DNA from: Anaeramoeba ignava
Taxonomy: Eukaryota; Metamonada; Anaeramoebidae
Assembly (NCBI GenBank): GCA_028826165.1
Contig: JAPDFW010000003.1
Location: 39,550-103,549, forward strand
Length of the DNA stretch: 64,000 nt
Reading direction: 5' to 3'
Shown one piece after another: positions 39,501 through 51,700 of this stretch. The notes under the pieces were generated by a model that made no database searches, had not been told where the DNA came from, and worked only from the letters and a program-made list of their open reading frames with translations. How positions within the stretch are numbered: the stretch's first letter is position 1; every line of letters begins with the position of its first letter. The translations under genes and the position numbers were made by a program.

Positions 39501-40714
39501 CATTTTCATTTTCATTTTCATTTTCATTTTCATTTTCATTTTCATTTTCATTTATATTTTCATTTTCATTTTCATTTAAATTTTCATTTTGATTTATATT
39601 TTCATTTTCATTTTCATTTTCATTTTCATTTAAATTTTCATTTTCATTGTGATTTATATTTTCATTTAAATTTTCATTTTCATTTTGATTTATATTTTCA
39701 TTTTCATTTTCATTTTCATTTTCATTTTCATTTTCATTTTCATTTTCATTTTCATTTATATTTTCATTTTCATTTTTCTTGCTTTTTTTTGATTTTAAAT
39801 TTTTTGTAAAATTAAATAATTCTTTATTTGAAATCATTTCAAATTTTTCTTGTTGAATTGAATTCATTAAATCATCTTGACTAAATCCAGTATCTTCTTG
39901 AGAATCAAAATTAGAATCAAAATCAAAATCAGTTGAAGTACTTGAAGTTGAAAGAACTAAATCATAATCAAAATCTTTTTGTTTAGTTTTAATTTCTAAA
40001 TTTTGATTTTTATCCTTTTTTTATTATTCATTTAAAATTTAATTTTTAATTTTGTTTTTGATTTTTTTTTTAAAAAATTTTTACATTTTTTTGATCTTCT
40101 TTTTCTGTTTCAATTTCTTTTAAATTTGGTTTCCATAAAAAAATATTAACTAAAAATTGAATAATTTCAGGTTCATCTCCCTATTTTTTAATATAAAACA
40201 TTATAAATTATAAATTATAAATTAAATTTTTTGTTTTAAATTCTTTTGTTTTAAAATTCACTTCAATTAAATTATTAGGATTAAATAAAAAACCAGTATA
40301 ATCAGTTTCTTTTAAAAAATCAAGTATTTTTAAAGCTCTTTCATAATAATTTTGTAAATTTGAAATTGATAAAAAGTTTTCATTTTGAGATAAAATGAAT
40401 AAAAGTTGAGATAAAATTAAACAATCCTTTTTTAAAATTTTAAATAAAAATAAATTTAAAATTTAATTCAAAAAAAAATTTTTTTTTCTTTGATTTTTTT
40501 AAAATTTTAAAAAATAAACTTTTAAATCGGTTTTAATATTTGAAATTTTCAACGTTTTTGAATTAATTTTAAATTGAAAATTAATCCATCTTTTTAATAA
40601 TTCAAGAGGATGAACAGTTTCAATTTTTTCATTTTGCTTCTTTTTTAATCTAAAAATATCTTTATGAAATGCAACTTTTAAAAGAATTTTACGATATTCT
40701 AATCTGTTTGTCAT
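36540..40714 (-). CDS. CH domain - RasGAP - PH protein
   Basis: Eight exons join with no frame break: 40714-40520, 40426-40262, 40180-40085, 40014-39145, 39085-38767, 38666-37761, 37690-37524 and 37451-36540 (1209 residues). Residues about 15-140 look like a calponin homology domain (PLELLKRWINFQF, ISNIKTDLKDCLILSQLL, LIEGDEPEIIQFLVNIF). An Asn-Glu/Asn-Leu tract follows (about 230-385), then a RasGAP domain (about 443-880) with its signature FLRFLCPAILLP and SESERGLLLLSSAIQALGTG. A coiled region leads to a C-terminal PH-like domain (about 1097-1205; EGFGLMRRKSKKKWNKVYFVLK, closing WFELLIQI). It probably binds actin and membrane and stimulates GTP hydrolysis by a Ras-type GTPase; I could not identify an arginine finger with confidence. 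Seven introns of 58-100 bp have no repeat array, unlike most genes here. Confidence 0.88.
39360..39775 (-). repeat. Asn-Glu coding GAAAAT hexamer tract
   Basis: Inside exon 4 of the RasGAP gene. On the sense strand AATGAA/GAAAAT hexamers encode NENENE with NINENE and NLNE interruptions for about 135 residues; the reading frame stays open throughout. Confidence 0.9.
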
Positions 40715-40824
40715 GTTCTAGTTAAATTTGAAAGAGAAAAAAAATAAAAAAATGAAAAAAGAAAATTTTGGATTAAAAAAAAATTTTTTTATTATATTAA
40801 AAAAAAAAAACAAAAATAAATTAA

Positions 40825-41643
40825 TTAATTATTTGAAATTTTTTGATTTAAATTTGAAACTTCTTTAAGTGATTTAATTTGAGTTGAACCAAAATCTTTT
40901 TTGAATTGAGTTTGTAATTCATTTAAAGATTTTGAAAATTGGGGATCATTTTCTTTTTGTTTATTTAATAATAAAAGATCTTCTGAAGAAATTAATTGAT
41001 TAATTTCTTGATTTGTATTTTGAATATAATTTTGAAATTGAACAGAGAAATTTATCATTTCGTGCAAAGAAGATGATTCAGAATCATTATTTAAAGAAGT
41101 GACTTTTTGGATGAATTGAGATAATTTTTCTTGATTGTTTTGAATGTTGTTTTTTGATACAATTTTTGTTTTAAATTGATTTTCAATTAATTTTTTTTTG
41201 GATTGAAGTTCTATTTTTTGATTTTTCATTTTTTCAATTTCTTTTTTTAAATTCTGGATTTTGTCGCGTAATTTTGAGTTTGATTCTTCTAAGCTTTTGA
41301 TTTTATGGGATTCTTGTTTTAATTGTTGATCTTGTATTTGTTTTTCATTGATTAACATTTTTTCAAGAATTTGAGGAGGAAAATGGAAAATATTTCTTTG
41401 CACATAAATTTCAAATTTATCAAAGTATTTCTGGATAATTGGCCGAAATATTTCGAATGTGCGTGAGCATCCGTCTTTAATTTCTTGGTGGTATTTAACT
41501 TTCATTTCTGCCAAAAGACATTTTTCAATTGCATCAATTCCATCAGCAAAATAATCGTTAATTGCATTATCAACATCATCAAAAAAATCAACAGGAAAAA
41601 AGCCAAAAAATTGGGTTTGTAAATTTAAAATTTGATTCTCCAT
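40825..41643 (-). CDS. MIS12: MIS12-like kinetochore protein
   Basis: A single-exon 272-residue frame. The N-terminal 95 residues match the Mis12 head pattern: TQFFGFFPVDFFDDVDNAIN, DYFADGIDAIEKCLL, then RTFEIFRPIIQKYFDKFEIY and NIFHFPPQIL. Human MIS12 has EAQFFGFTP, a helix with FQDY, and RIPSNILLPED at the same spacing. The remainder is a long coiled coil (about 105-165) and a helical tail; the protein is longer than human MIS12 (205 residues). Mis12 is part of the MIND/MIS12 complex linking inner-kinetochore proteins to Ndc80 and Knl1. It is divergently placed to ORMDL, with 244 bp between start codons, and T-rich TCATTTT tracts serve both directions. No frame break is seen. Confidence 0.8.
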   Translation of the reverse strand: MENQILNLQTQFFGFFPVDFFDDVDNAINDYFADGIDAIEKCLLAEMKVKYHQEIKDGCSRTFEIFRPIIQKYFDKFEIYVQRNIFHFPPQILEKMLINEKQIQDQQLKQESHKIKSLEESNSKLRDKIQNLKKEIEKMKNQKIELQSKKKLIENQFKTKIVSKNNIQNNQEKLSQFIQKVTSLNNDSESSSLHEMINFSVQFQNYIQNTNQEINQLISSEDLLLLNKQKENDPQFSKSLNELQTQFKKDFGSTQIKSLKEVSNLNQKISNN

Positions 41644-41887
41644 TTTAATTTAAGAAAGAATATATAATTAAAAAAGGGAAAGAAAAATGAAAAAAAATGA
41701 AAAAAAAAATGAAAAAATTTTTAATAAATTTAACGGTTTTTTATTTAATTAAATAAAAAAAGGAGAAAAAATAAAATTAAATTAAAAATTCTCCTTTTTA
41801 ATTTTTTTCATTTTTCATTTTTTCATTTTTTCATTTTTTTAATTTTTTTCATTTTTTCAATTTTTTTTTTAGATTTTTTTAAACAAA
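41644..41887. promoter_or_regulatory. Divergent promoter region, MIS12-like / ORMDL
   Basis: Two clusters of T-tract with CAT: AAAAATGAAAAAA at about 41685-41715, facing MIS12, and TTTTTTCATTTTT at about 41805-41865, facing ORMDL. Each reads TTTTTCATTTTT in the sense of its own gene. A bidirectional promoter is inferred. Confidence 0.5.
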
Positions 41888-44304
41888 ATGATCAAAGTTG
41901 GACCTGAAGATTCAATCCCTCAAAGAATTGAACCTTTAACTAATAAAAGTATAAATTGGGCTGGTGATAAATTTTTCTGGATTTTTTATGTTTGGATTAT
42001 TTTTGGTTTTCGGATCTTTCTTTGGATGATTGGAATTGAAGATTCTGCTGCTGCTTGGACAGCAACTAATATTGTTCATAGTGTTGTATGTTTAGATTTG
42101 TCAAATTAAATCAAAAATTAACAAAATTTAAAAAAGGAAAAAAAAATTTAAATTTAAAAAGAATAAAATATAATTATTATAATTTTTGAATTAAATTTAA
42201 AAAGAATATAAAATAATTATTATAATTTTTAGATTAAATTTAATAAGAATATAAAATAATTATTATAATTTTTGGATTAAATTTAATAAGAATAAAATAT
42301 AAAATAATTATTACAATTTTTGAATTAAATTTAATAAGAATAAAATATAAAATAATTATTACAATTTTTGAATTAAATTTATTTCCAATTAAATTTAAAA
42401 AGAATAAAATATAAAATAATTATTACAATTTTTGGATTAAATTTATTTCCAATTAAATTTAATAAGAATATAAAATAATTATTATAATTTTTGAATTAAA
42501 TTTATTTCCAATTAATTTTAAAAAGAATAAAATATAAAATAATTATTACAATTTTTGAATTAAATTTATTTCAAATTAAATTTAATAAGAATAAAATATA
42601 AAATAATTATTACAATTTTTGAATTAAATTTATTTTCAAATTAAATTTAATAAGAATAAAAATATAAAATAATTATTATAATTTTTGAATTAAATTTATT
42701 TCCAATTAATTTTAAAAAGAATAAAATATAAAATAATTATTACAATTTTTGAATTAAATTTATTTCCAATTAAATATAAAATAATAAAATATAAAATAAT
42801 TATTACAATTTTTGAATTAAATTTATTTCAAATTAAATTTAATAAGAATAAAATATAAAATAATTATTACAATTTTTGAATTAAATTTATTTCAAATTAA
42901 ATTTAATAAGAATAAATATAAAATAATTATTACAATTTTTGAATTAAATTTATTTCAAATTAATTTTAAAAAGAATATAAAATAATTATTATAATTTTTA
43001 GATTAAATTTAATAAGAATAAAATATAAAATAATTATTATAATTTTTGGATTAAATTTATTTCCAATTAAATTTAAAAAGAATAAAATATAAAATAATTA
43101 TTACAATTTTTGAATTAATTTTATTTCAAATTAATTTCTAAAAAAAATCCAAACTCAAATCTTTTAATTTCTTTTTTCATTATTTATTATTTATTATTTT
43201 TGATTGTTGTTTTTTCTTAGGTTACTTTCTTTGCTTTTCATTGGATTAAAGGAACTCCTTTTTCTTATGATCAAGGTATATATGATAAATTAACTTTTTG
43301 GGAACAAATTGATTGCGAAATCCAAAATACATGGACTAGAAAATTTCTTCTTATTATTCCAATTGTTTTGTAAACATTAATCAAACAAAAAAATAATCAA
43401 ACAAAAAATTAATTAAATCAAAATATTTAATCAAAATATTTAATCAAAATATTAATCAAAATATTTAATTTAATTTAATCAAAATATTTAATCAAAATAT
43501 TTAATCAAAACATGAAATTTAATTTAATCCAAATATTAAAATTAAAACATGAAATTTAATTTAATTTAATTTAATCAAAATATTTAATTTAATTTAATCA
43601 AAAATATTTAATCAAAATATTTAATCAAAATATTAATCAAAATATTTAAATTTAATTAAATCAAAATATTTAATCAAAATATTTAATTTAATTTTAATCA
43701 AACACATGAAATTAATTAAATCCCAATGAAATTAATCAAAATATTAATCAAAATATTTAATTTAATTTAATCAAAATATTAATCAAAATATTTAATTTAA
43801 TTTAAAAAAATATTAAATCAAAATATTAATCAAAACATAAAATTAATTTAATTTAATCAAAATATTTAATTTAATTTAAACAAAATATTTAATTTAATTT
43901 AATCCAAATATTAAAATTAAAACATGAAATTTAATTTAATTTAATCAAAATATTTAATTTAATTAAATCAAAATATTAATCAAAACATGAAATTAATTTA
44001 AACAAAATATTTAATCAAAATATTTAATTTAATTTAATCAAAATATTTAATCCAAATATTTAATCAAAATATTTAATCAAAATATTAATCAAAACATGAA
44101 ATTAATTAAATCAAAATATTAAAATCAAAACATGAAATTTAATCAAAATATTTTTTCATAATTTATTTTAGGTTACTTATCACTTGCAATCACACAAAAC
44201 AAAACACTTCTTTAATGATGGTGAATGTTTTTTTTGCTAGTTTTGTGATCATTGGAAAATTTCCTGCAATGCATCGAGTTAGGATTCTTGGAATTAATAA
44301 ATAA
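41888..44304 (+). CDS. ORMDL: ORMDL family protein (sphingolipid homeostasis)
   Basis: Exons 41888-42085, 43221-43369 and 44172-44304 join in frame to give 159 residues (family about 153). Blocks match ORMDL3: a first transmembrane hairpin (FFWIFYVWIIFGFRIFLWMI), AAAWTATNIVHSV, HWIKGTPFSYDQGIYDKLTFWEQID, TRKFLLIIPIVLLLITCNHT, and the end FPAMHRVRILGINK (human QLHGVRIFGINKY). Four hydrophobic segments are visible. ORMDL proteins sit in the ER membrane and restrain serine palmitoyltransferase, matching sphingolipid synthesis to supply. The two introns are 1135 and 802 bp of repeat, so the gene is about five times longer than its coding sequence. Confidence 0.96.
42110..43140 (+). repeat. Tandem array of 50-66 bp units in ORMDL intron 1
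   Basis: The unit runs ATAATTATTACAATTTTTG, then AATTAAATTTATTTCC, AATTAAATTTAAAAAG and AATAAAATATAAA. About 17 copies are seen; short copies lack the TTTCCAATTAAA segment. Neighbouring copies share diagnostic changes, as expected from unequal exchange. Confidence 0.88.
43370..44171 (+). repeat. AATCAAAATATTT array in ORMDL intron 2
   Basis: 802 bp of AATCAAAATATTT and AATTTAATTTAATC units, with AAAACATGAAATTTAATTT blocks recurring five or six times. The unit differs from that of intron 1. Confidence 0.85.
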
Positions 44305-44664
44305 TTCCTTTCTTTTTCTCCTTTTCTTTCTCCTTTTCTTTCTCCTTTTCTCTTTTTCTTCTCCTTTTTCTTTTTCTTTTCTTCTTTTTCTTTTTCTTCT
44401 TTTCTTTTTCTTTGATTTTGGAGAATTAATTCAAGCTTATTCTTGAAATTTTGTTGTCTGTATCGTTCTCAGAACAAAAAATTTGAAGATTTTTTCTTTG
44501 TTTTCAGAAAATCTTCTTTTTCTCACTTTTTTTTTTTTTAAAAAAAGAATAAATTCCAAAAAAAAAAACCAATTTAAAACAATTTAAAAAAATTTTTTTA
44601 ATTTTATAAAAAAAAAATTTAAATTAAAAAATTCATTTTTTTTCCTTTTTTTTCTTTTAAAAAA
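44305..44664. other. ORMDL 3' flank: C/T-rich tract, then AT spacer
   Basis: Immediately after the ORMDL stop, 44306-44415 is almost pure C/T (TTTCTTTTTCTCC units). It is followed by unique sequence and A/T homopolymers, with ATTCATTTTTTTTCC at about 44630 before the next start. Confidence 0.6.
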
Positions 44665-47600
44665 ATGTCTGATAAAGAAAACAAAAATTCATTAAAAGAA
44701 CCAGTACAAAATTTAAATACAAATTAAATTCAAAATTAAACACAAATTTAAATTCAAATACAAATTTAAATTCTTAATTTAAATATAAATTAAATACAAA
44801 TTCAAATACAAATTCAAATTCTTAATTTAAATATAAATACAAATACAAATACAAATATAAATACAAATATAAATACAAATACAAATACAAATTCAAATAT
44901 AAATATAAATGCAAATACAAATTTAAATTCAAATTCTTAATTTTAAAATAAAATCAAATTCAAAATCAAAATTAAATTCAAATACAAATTCAAATTCAAA
45001 TTCTTAATTTAAATACAAATATAAATACAAATACAAATATAAATTTAAAATCAAATTACAAATTCAAATACAAATATAAATACAAATATACATTTAAATA
45101 CAAATACAAATTTAAAACAGATACAAATACAAATACAAATACAAATTTAAATTCAAACACAAATACAAATTTAAATACAAATTCAAACATAAATACAAAT
45201 TTAAATTCAAACACAAATACAAATTAAATTCAAAATCAAATTAATTCAAATACAAATATACATTTAAATACAAATTTAAATACAAATTAAATTCAAAATT
45301 AAATACAAATTTAAATTCAAATTTTTAATTTAAATACAAATTCAAATACAAATTTAAATTCAAAAATCAAAATTAAATATAAATACAAATTATACATTTA
45401 AATTAAATTCAAAAATCAAAATTTAAATTCAAATACAAATATACATTTAAATATAAATTTAAATATAAAATTCAAATTCAAACACAAATTCAAATTCTTA
45501 ATTTAAATACAAATTCAAATACAAATATAAATACAAATAAAAATCAAATATAAATTCAAATACAAATATAAATACAAATTTAAATGCAAATACAAAATTT
45601 AAAATAAACAAATTAAATTCAAAATTCAAATTTAAATACAAATACAAATTCAAATTCAAATTCAAATTCAAATTCAAATTCAAATTCAAATTCTTAAATT
45701 AAATTCAAATTTAAATATAAATATAAATACAAATTCAAATATAAATTTAAATACAAATACAAATTCAAATACAAATTCAAATATAAATTTAATTCAAATA
45801 TAAATATAAATACAAATATAAATATAAATACAAATTTAAAATCAATGATTCCTTTTTTTTTCTTTTGAATAGAGATTTCCATCTTATAGTTTCTTTGAAG
45901 AACCACAAAAATTTACACAAACAACTGGATATAAAGTTCGAATTAGAAATTTAGATTTTGAAATAACAAACACAGAATTAAAACGTCTTTTAAGTTCCGA
46001 TGGTAAAATTAAGAAGGTTAATATTAAATTTGATAGATCTGGAAGATCAAAAGGTCTTGGCTATTTATATTTTTATGATGAAAGAAGTGCTAAAAATGTT
46101 ATACATTATTGGAATAATAGAATTATTAGAAAAAAACCAATCAGCTTGGAATTTTTAGGTTTTGTTACTGGAAATGATGTTCCAAAGTGAGAAATCATTT
46201 AGAGCTTTTGGAATTTTAAATCAAAATTAAACCAAAATCAAAATCAAAATCAAAATCAAAATCAAAATCAAAATCAAAATCAAAATCAAAATTAAAATCA
46301 AAATCAAAATTCAAAATCAAAATCAAAATTAAAATCAAAATTAAATCAAAATTAAATCAAAATTAAATTAAAATTAAATCAAATTTAAATTAAAATCAAA
46401 ATTAAAATAAAATTAAAATCAAAATTAAATTCAAAATTAAATTTAAATAAAAATCAAAATTAAATTAAATTAAACCAAAATCAAAATTAAATCAAAATCA
46501 AAATTAAATCAAAATCAAAATTAAATAAAAATCAAAATTAAATTTAAATTTAAAATCAAATCAAAATATAATTAAAATTAAATCAAAATTAAATTAAAAT
46601 TAATTAAAATCAAATTAAAATTAAATTAAAATTAAAATTAATTCAAAATTAATTAAAATCAAAATCAAAATAAAATCAAAATTAAAATCAAAATCAAAAT
46701 ATAATTAAAATTAAATCAAATTAAATCAAATTAAAAAATTAAATCAAAATTAAAATCAAAATTAAAATCAAAATTAAATTTAAATTTAAATTTAAAATCA
46801 AATTTTATTAGTTCACGCTCAAGTGATGATTGGAGAAAAGATAAAATCGCTACATGGAATGAAAATAAAACTAATCCAGAAGCACAATTAAGTCGTTCTA
46901 ATGGAGATTGGAATGAAGCAAGAAATCAAACTTGGAGACTATTAAGACAAGAAGAAAAAGAACAAGAATTCAATTCAGCAAAATATTCAGAACACAAATC
47001 AAAAAAACATTCAAAAAAATCACCAAAAAGGGATTATAATCAATCATATAATAGAAGAAGAAGAAAGAAAAATGAAGAGTCTTTAAGTAAAAGTACAAGT
47101 AAAAGTTCAAGTAAAAGTTTAAGTAAAAGTTTAAGTACAAGTAAAAGTTTAAGTAAAAGTAAAAGTAAAAGTAAAAGCAAAAGCAAAAGCAAAAGCAAAA
47201 GCAAAAGTGATTCTGAAAAATATAAACATTATAATTCTTATTCAAATGATACAGACTCTCATTCAAAAGAACAATATCGCAATTTATATAAAAATAACAA
47301 TTATCAAAAACAAAACCTTATAAATGTTAATCCTCATATTGATAATTTTGAAATCAAACCGAAATCAAAATCAAATTCTAAATCAATTTCAATTTCAATT
47401 TCCAAATCCTTTTCTAAATCAAAATCAAAATCAAAATCAAAATCAAAATCAAATTCAAAATCAAATTCAAAATCAATTTCAATTTCCAAATCCTTTTCTA
47501 AATCAAAATCAAATTCTAAATCAAAATCAAAATCAAAATCAAATTCAAAATCAATTTCTAAATCAATTTCAAAATCAAAATCAAAATCAATTTCTAAATC

Positions 47601-48536
47601 AAAACAATTTCTAAATCAAAATCAAATTCAAATTCAAATCAAAATCAAATTGAAAATCAAAATCAAATTGAAAATCAAAATCAAAATCAAAATCAAATTC
47701 AAATTCAAAATCAAAATCAAAATCTAAATCAAAATCAAATTCTAAATCAAAAACCAAAATCAAAATCAAAATCAAAAAGAAAACATTCAAAATCAAGAAG
47801 AAAACATTCAAAAAGAAAACATTCAAAATCAAGAAGAAAACATTCAAAAAGAAAGCAATCAAATTCAAATGAAAAATCAAATGAAAAAAAAATTTATGAT
47901 GAAAATGAAGAAAAGAAATGGGAAGAAGAATACAAAAGAGAAATCCAACAATACGATCCAATTCTAAATCAAATGGAACACATAGAAGAAATTCAAATAA
48001 CAAAAAAACCATTTGAATTACCACAAACAAAAATTTCACAAAATAAAACATCAAATCAAAACGAAATTTTTCAAAAACTTCAAGAAAATGCAAATCGAAA
48101 CGATTCAAATGAAAATTATAATGAAAATTTCAAATCAAATCAAGTTGTAAGTTATGGATTAAAAGAATATCTTTCAAGAAGATCAAGCAATCCCAAAGAT
48201 GAAAAAAAAAGAAAAAAAGAAATTGATGAAGTTAATTTTGATCAAGTTAAAAAAAGACAACTTTTAGAAGGAAATGAATCAAAATCAAAATCGAAATCAA
48301 AATCAAAAAAATCAAAAAAATCAATTAGTTTATCTAGTTCAAGTGAATCAAGTGAATCAAGTGAATCAAATGAAAAAAAATTAAGAAAATTTAGAGATCA
48401 TCTTACTTGGAAATATAAACAAAAATTAAAGCAAAAAATGAAAATGAAAAAAAAAGAATATATTCATAAAATTCAAGAAAAATGTAGGAAAAAAAAGAAA
48501 CAAATCCAATCAATGAAAAATCAAAAGAAAATTTAA
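44665..48536 (+). CDS. RRM protein with Lys/Ser-rich (SR-like) tail
   Basis: Exons 44665-44703, 45873-46186 and 46812-48536. Exon 2 encodes one RRM: RNP2-like YKVRIRNLDFEI, then KKVNIKFDRSGRSKGLGYLYFYDERSA, whose SKGLGYLYF is RNP1-like. Exon 3 begins SRSSDDWRKDKIATWNENK, then runs into SKSKSKSKS and SKSISISKSF repeats, KHSKSRRKHSKRKHSK, and a basic, partly coiled C-terminus ending KNQKKI. One T appears missing near 47600 in the repeat; with it, the Lys/Ser frame passes into the downstream 187-residue frame without a stop. The layout is that of an SR-type splicing or mRNA-export factor, with lysine in place of most arginines, as AT bias would favour. Nuclear-speckle localisation is inferred. 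Introns are 1169 and 625 bp. Confidence 0.72.
44704..45872 (+). repeat. AAATACAAATTC array in RRM gene intron 1
   Basis: 1169 bp of AAATAC, AAATTC and AAATAT hexamers with recurring CTTAATTTAAATAC blocks. Donor GTACAA, acceptor TTGAATAG. Confidence 0.85.
46187..46811 (+). repeat. AAAATC/AAATTA array in RRM gene intron 2
   Basis: 625 bp intron (donor GTGAGA, acceptor TTTATTAG). Its AAAATC hexamers are the same unit that encodes Lys/Ser in the exon immediately downstream. Confidence 0.85.
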
Positions 48537-48765
48537 AGAAAAGAAAATTAAATTTAATTAAAATTTAATTTAGAAATAAAATTAAAAATCAATTTAAAAA
48601 AAAAATTATTTAATTTTTATTGTGATTTTTTTTTAAGATCTCTTTCCAAAACCAAAAGAGCGGAAAAGAAAGAAAAGAAAAGTAAAGAAAAGTAAAGAAA
48701 AAAGAAGAAGAAAAAGAAGAAAAAGAAAAAGAAAAAAAATGAGAACTTTTTGAAAGTTTGCCAGT

Positions 48766-51700
48766 TCAATTTATTTCTTTAATTCTCTTCATAACTTCGT
48801 CATTAAAATGTCTCAACAAACCTTCAATAGGCAAAGCAGCAGCTTCAGCCAAAGCACAAACAGTTGTACCTTTCATAGCAGCAACGATATCCTTAAGATA
48901 TTGAATTTCATTTTTGTTCGCAACACCAAGAACAAGACGGTCCATGATAGCATTAAGATAAGCAGTGCCTTCTCTGCATGGGATGCACTGACCACAAGAT
49001 TCGTGGTGATAGAAGTGAGCGAGACGAGCAATAGCCTTGATGATATCTGTAGATTTATCCATGACGATAACGGCACCAGTTCCAAGGGAAGTTTTAGCAT
49101 CAGCAAGAGAATCATAATCCATAAGAACATCTTGACAAATTTGCTTGGGAATAACAGGGGTTGAGGATCCGCCAGGGATTACGGCAAGGAGATTATCCCA
49201 ACCGCCAATAACACCGCCTGCATGTTTTTCAATTAAATCTTTGAGAGGGATTCCCATTTCCTCTTCAACAACACAAGGATTATTGACATGACCTGAAATT
49301 GAAAAGAGTTTTGTGCCGTGATTATTTTTTCTGCCGAACGAGTTATACCACGAGGATCCGCGGCGAAGAATCGTTGGGCATGAGGCAATTGTTTCTACGT
49401 TATTCACATTTGTTGGGCATCCCCATAAGCCATATTGTGGCGGGAAGGGTGGCTTGATTCGTGGTTTTCCTGCCTTCCCTTCAAGTGACTCAATCAGTGC
49501 TGTTTCTTCTCCGCAAACGTAAGCGCCTGCTCCTGGATGCACATATATGTCGAAATCGTATCCTGTCTTGCATGCGTTTTTCCCAATCATTCCTTCTTTA
49601 TATGCTTCTTGGATTGCTTCTTCTAATCGTTTTTGTGTTTCTTTGAATTCCCCTCGAATGTAAATGTATGCTGCTCGGCAGTTCATTGCATATCCAGCTA
49701 AAAGGCATCCTTCAATGAGCTTCTGTGGATCGTGTCTCATGATCTCCCGATCTTTACATGTTCCTGGTTCACCTTCGTCTGCGTTGATTACAAGGTATGA
49801 TGTTCTTTTTTTATCCGATTTTAAATTTTTAATTTTAATTTTATAAATGAATTTTAATTATAAATTTATAAATGAATTTTAATTTCATAAATGAATTTTA
49901 ATTTTAATTATAATTTTATAAATGAATTTTAATTATAAATTTATAAATGAATTTTAAAAATGAATTTTAATTTTAATTTTAATTTTAATTTTAATTTTAA
50001 TTTTAATTTTAATTTTAAATTTTAATTTTAATTTTAATTTTAAATTTTAATTTTAATTTTAATTTTGATTTTGATTTTGATTTTAATTTTAATTTTGATT
50101 TTAATTTTGATTTTAATTTTAATTTTAATTTTGATTTTAATTTTAATTATAATTTTATAAATGAATTTTAATTTTAATTACTTGTCACTATTTTGAGGCA
50201 TAAAAGACCATTTTAATCCAGTTGGAAAACCAGCACCACCTCTACCTCTTAAACCACTTGCTTTAATTTCATCAATAATATATTTTTTTCCTTTTTCAAT
50301 AATATTTTTTGTTTTATACCAATCTCCTCTTTTAATTGCTCCCTTTTAATTTAATTTTAATTTCAATTTAATTTCAATTTAATTTAATTTTATTTCAAAA
50401 TAATTTAATTTTATTTCAAAATAATTTAATTTTAATTTTAATTTAAATTTAATTTCAATTTAAATTTATTTCAATTTAAATTTATTTCAAAATAATTTAA
50501 TTTTAATTTTATTTCAAAATAATTTAATTTTAATTTTATTTCAATTTTATTTCAATTTAATTTTAATTTTAATTTTAATTTCAATTTTAATTTCAATTTT
50601 AATTTCAATTTTAATTTCATTTTAATTATTTCAATTTAATTTCAAAATAATTTCAATTTCAATTTAATTTCAATTTTAATTTAATTTCAATTTAATTTTA
50701 ATTTAATTTTAATTTCAATTTAATTTCAATTTTAATTTAATTTCAATTTAATTTTAATTTTAATTTTAATTTTAATTTCAATTTAATTTCAATTTAATTT
50801 CAATTTTAATTTAATTTCAATTTAATTTAATTTCAATTTAATTTAATTTTATTTCAATTCAATTTAATTTTATTTCAATTTCAATTTAATTTTAATTTCA
50901 ATTTAATTTTAATTTAATTTCAATTTAATTTCAATTTCAATTTCAATTTCAATTTCAATTTAAATTTAATTTTAATTTTAATTTCAATTTCAATTTCAAT
51001 TTTAATTTTATTTTAATTTCAATTTAATTTAATTTCAATTTTGATTTAATTTTAATTTCAATTTAATTTTAATTTCAATTCAATTTAATTTTAATTTTAT
51101 TTTAATTTAATTTTAATTTAATTTCAATTTCAATTTAATTTAATTTTAATTTAATTTTAATTTAATTTCATTTCATTTTAATTTTAATTTCAATTTAATT
51201 TTAATTTCAATTTAATTTAATTTAATTTTAATTTAATTTCAATTTTGATTTAATTTCAATTTAATTTTAATTCAATTTCAATTTTGATTTAATTTCAAAA
51301 TAATTTCAATTTTATTTTAATTTAATTTCAATTTTATTTCAATTTTATTTCAATTTTAATTTAATTTAATTTTAATTTCAATTTAATTTTTAATTTAATT
51401 TAATTTTAATTTCAATTTAATTTCAATTTCAATTTAATTTTAATTTCAATTTAATTTTAATTTCAATTTAATTTTAATTTCAATTTTAATTTAATTTCAA
51501 TTTTAATTTCAATTTAATTTAAATTTTAATTTCAATTTAATTTTAATTCAATTTCAATTTTGATTTAATTTCAAAATAATTTGTTTTGTTTTGTTTTGTT
51601 TTGTTTTGTTTTGTTTTTGTTGCTTATTTTAAATTTATATAAAAAAAAAATTTTTTTTATACCTGGATTTTCCAATCATGATCACCATATAAATTTGTAA

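Noticed and set aside
42110..43140. CRISPR-like array
   Set aside because: The copies are contiguous tandem repeats without unique spacers, inside a eukaryotic intron.
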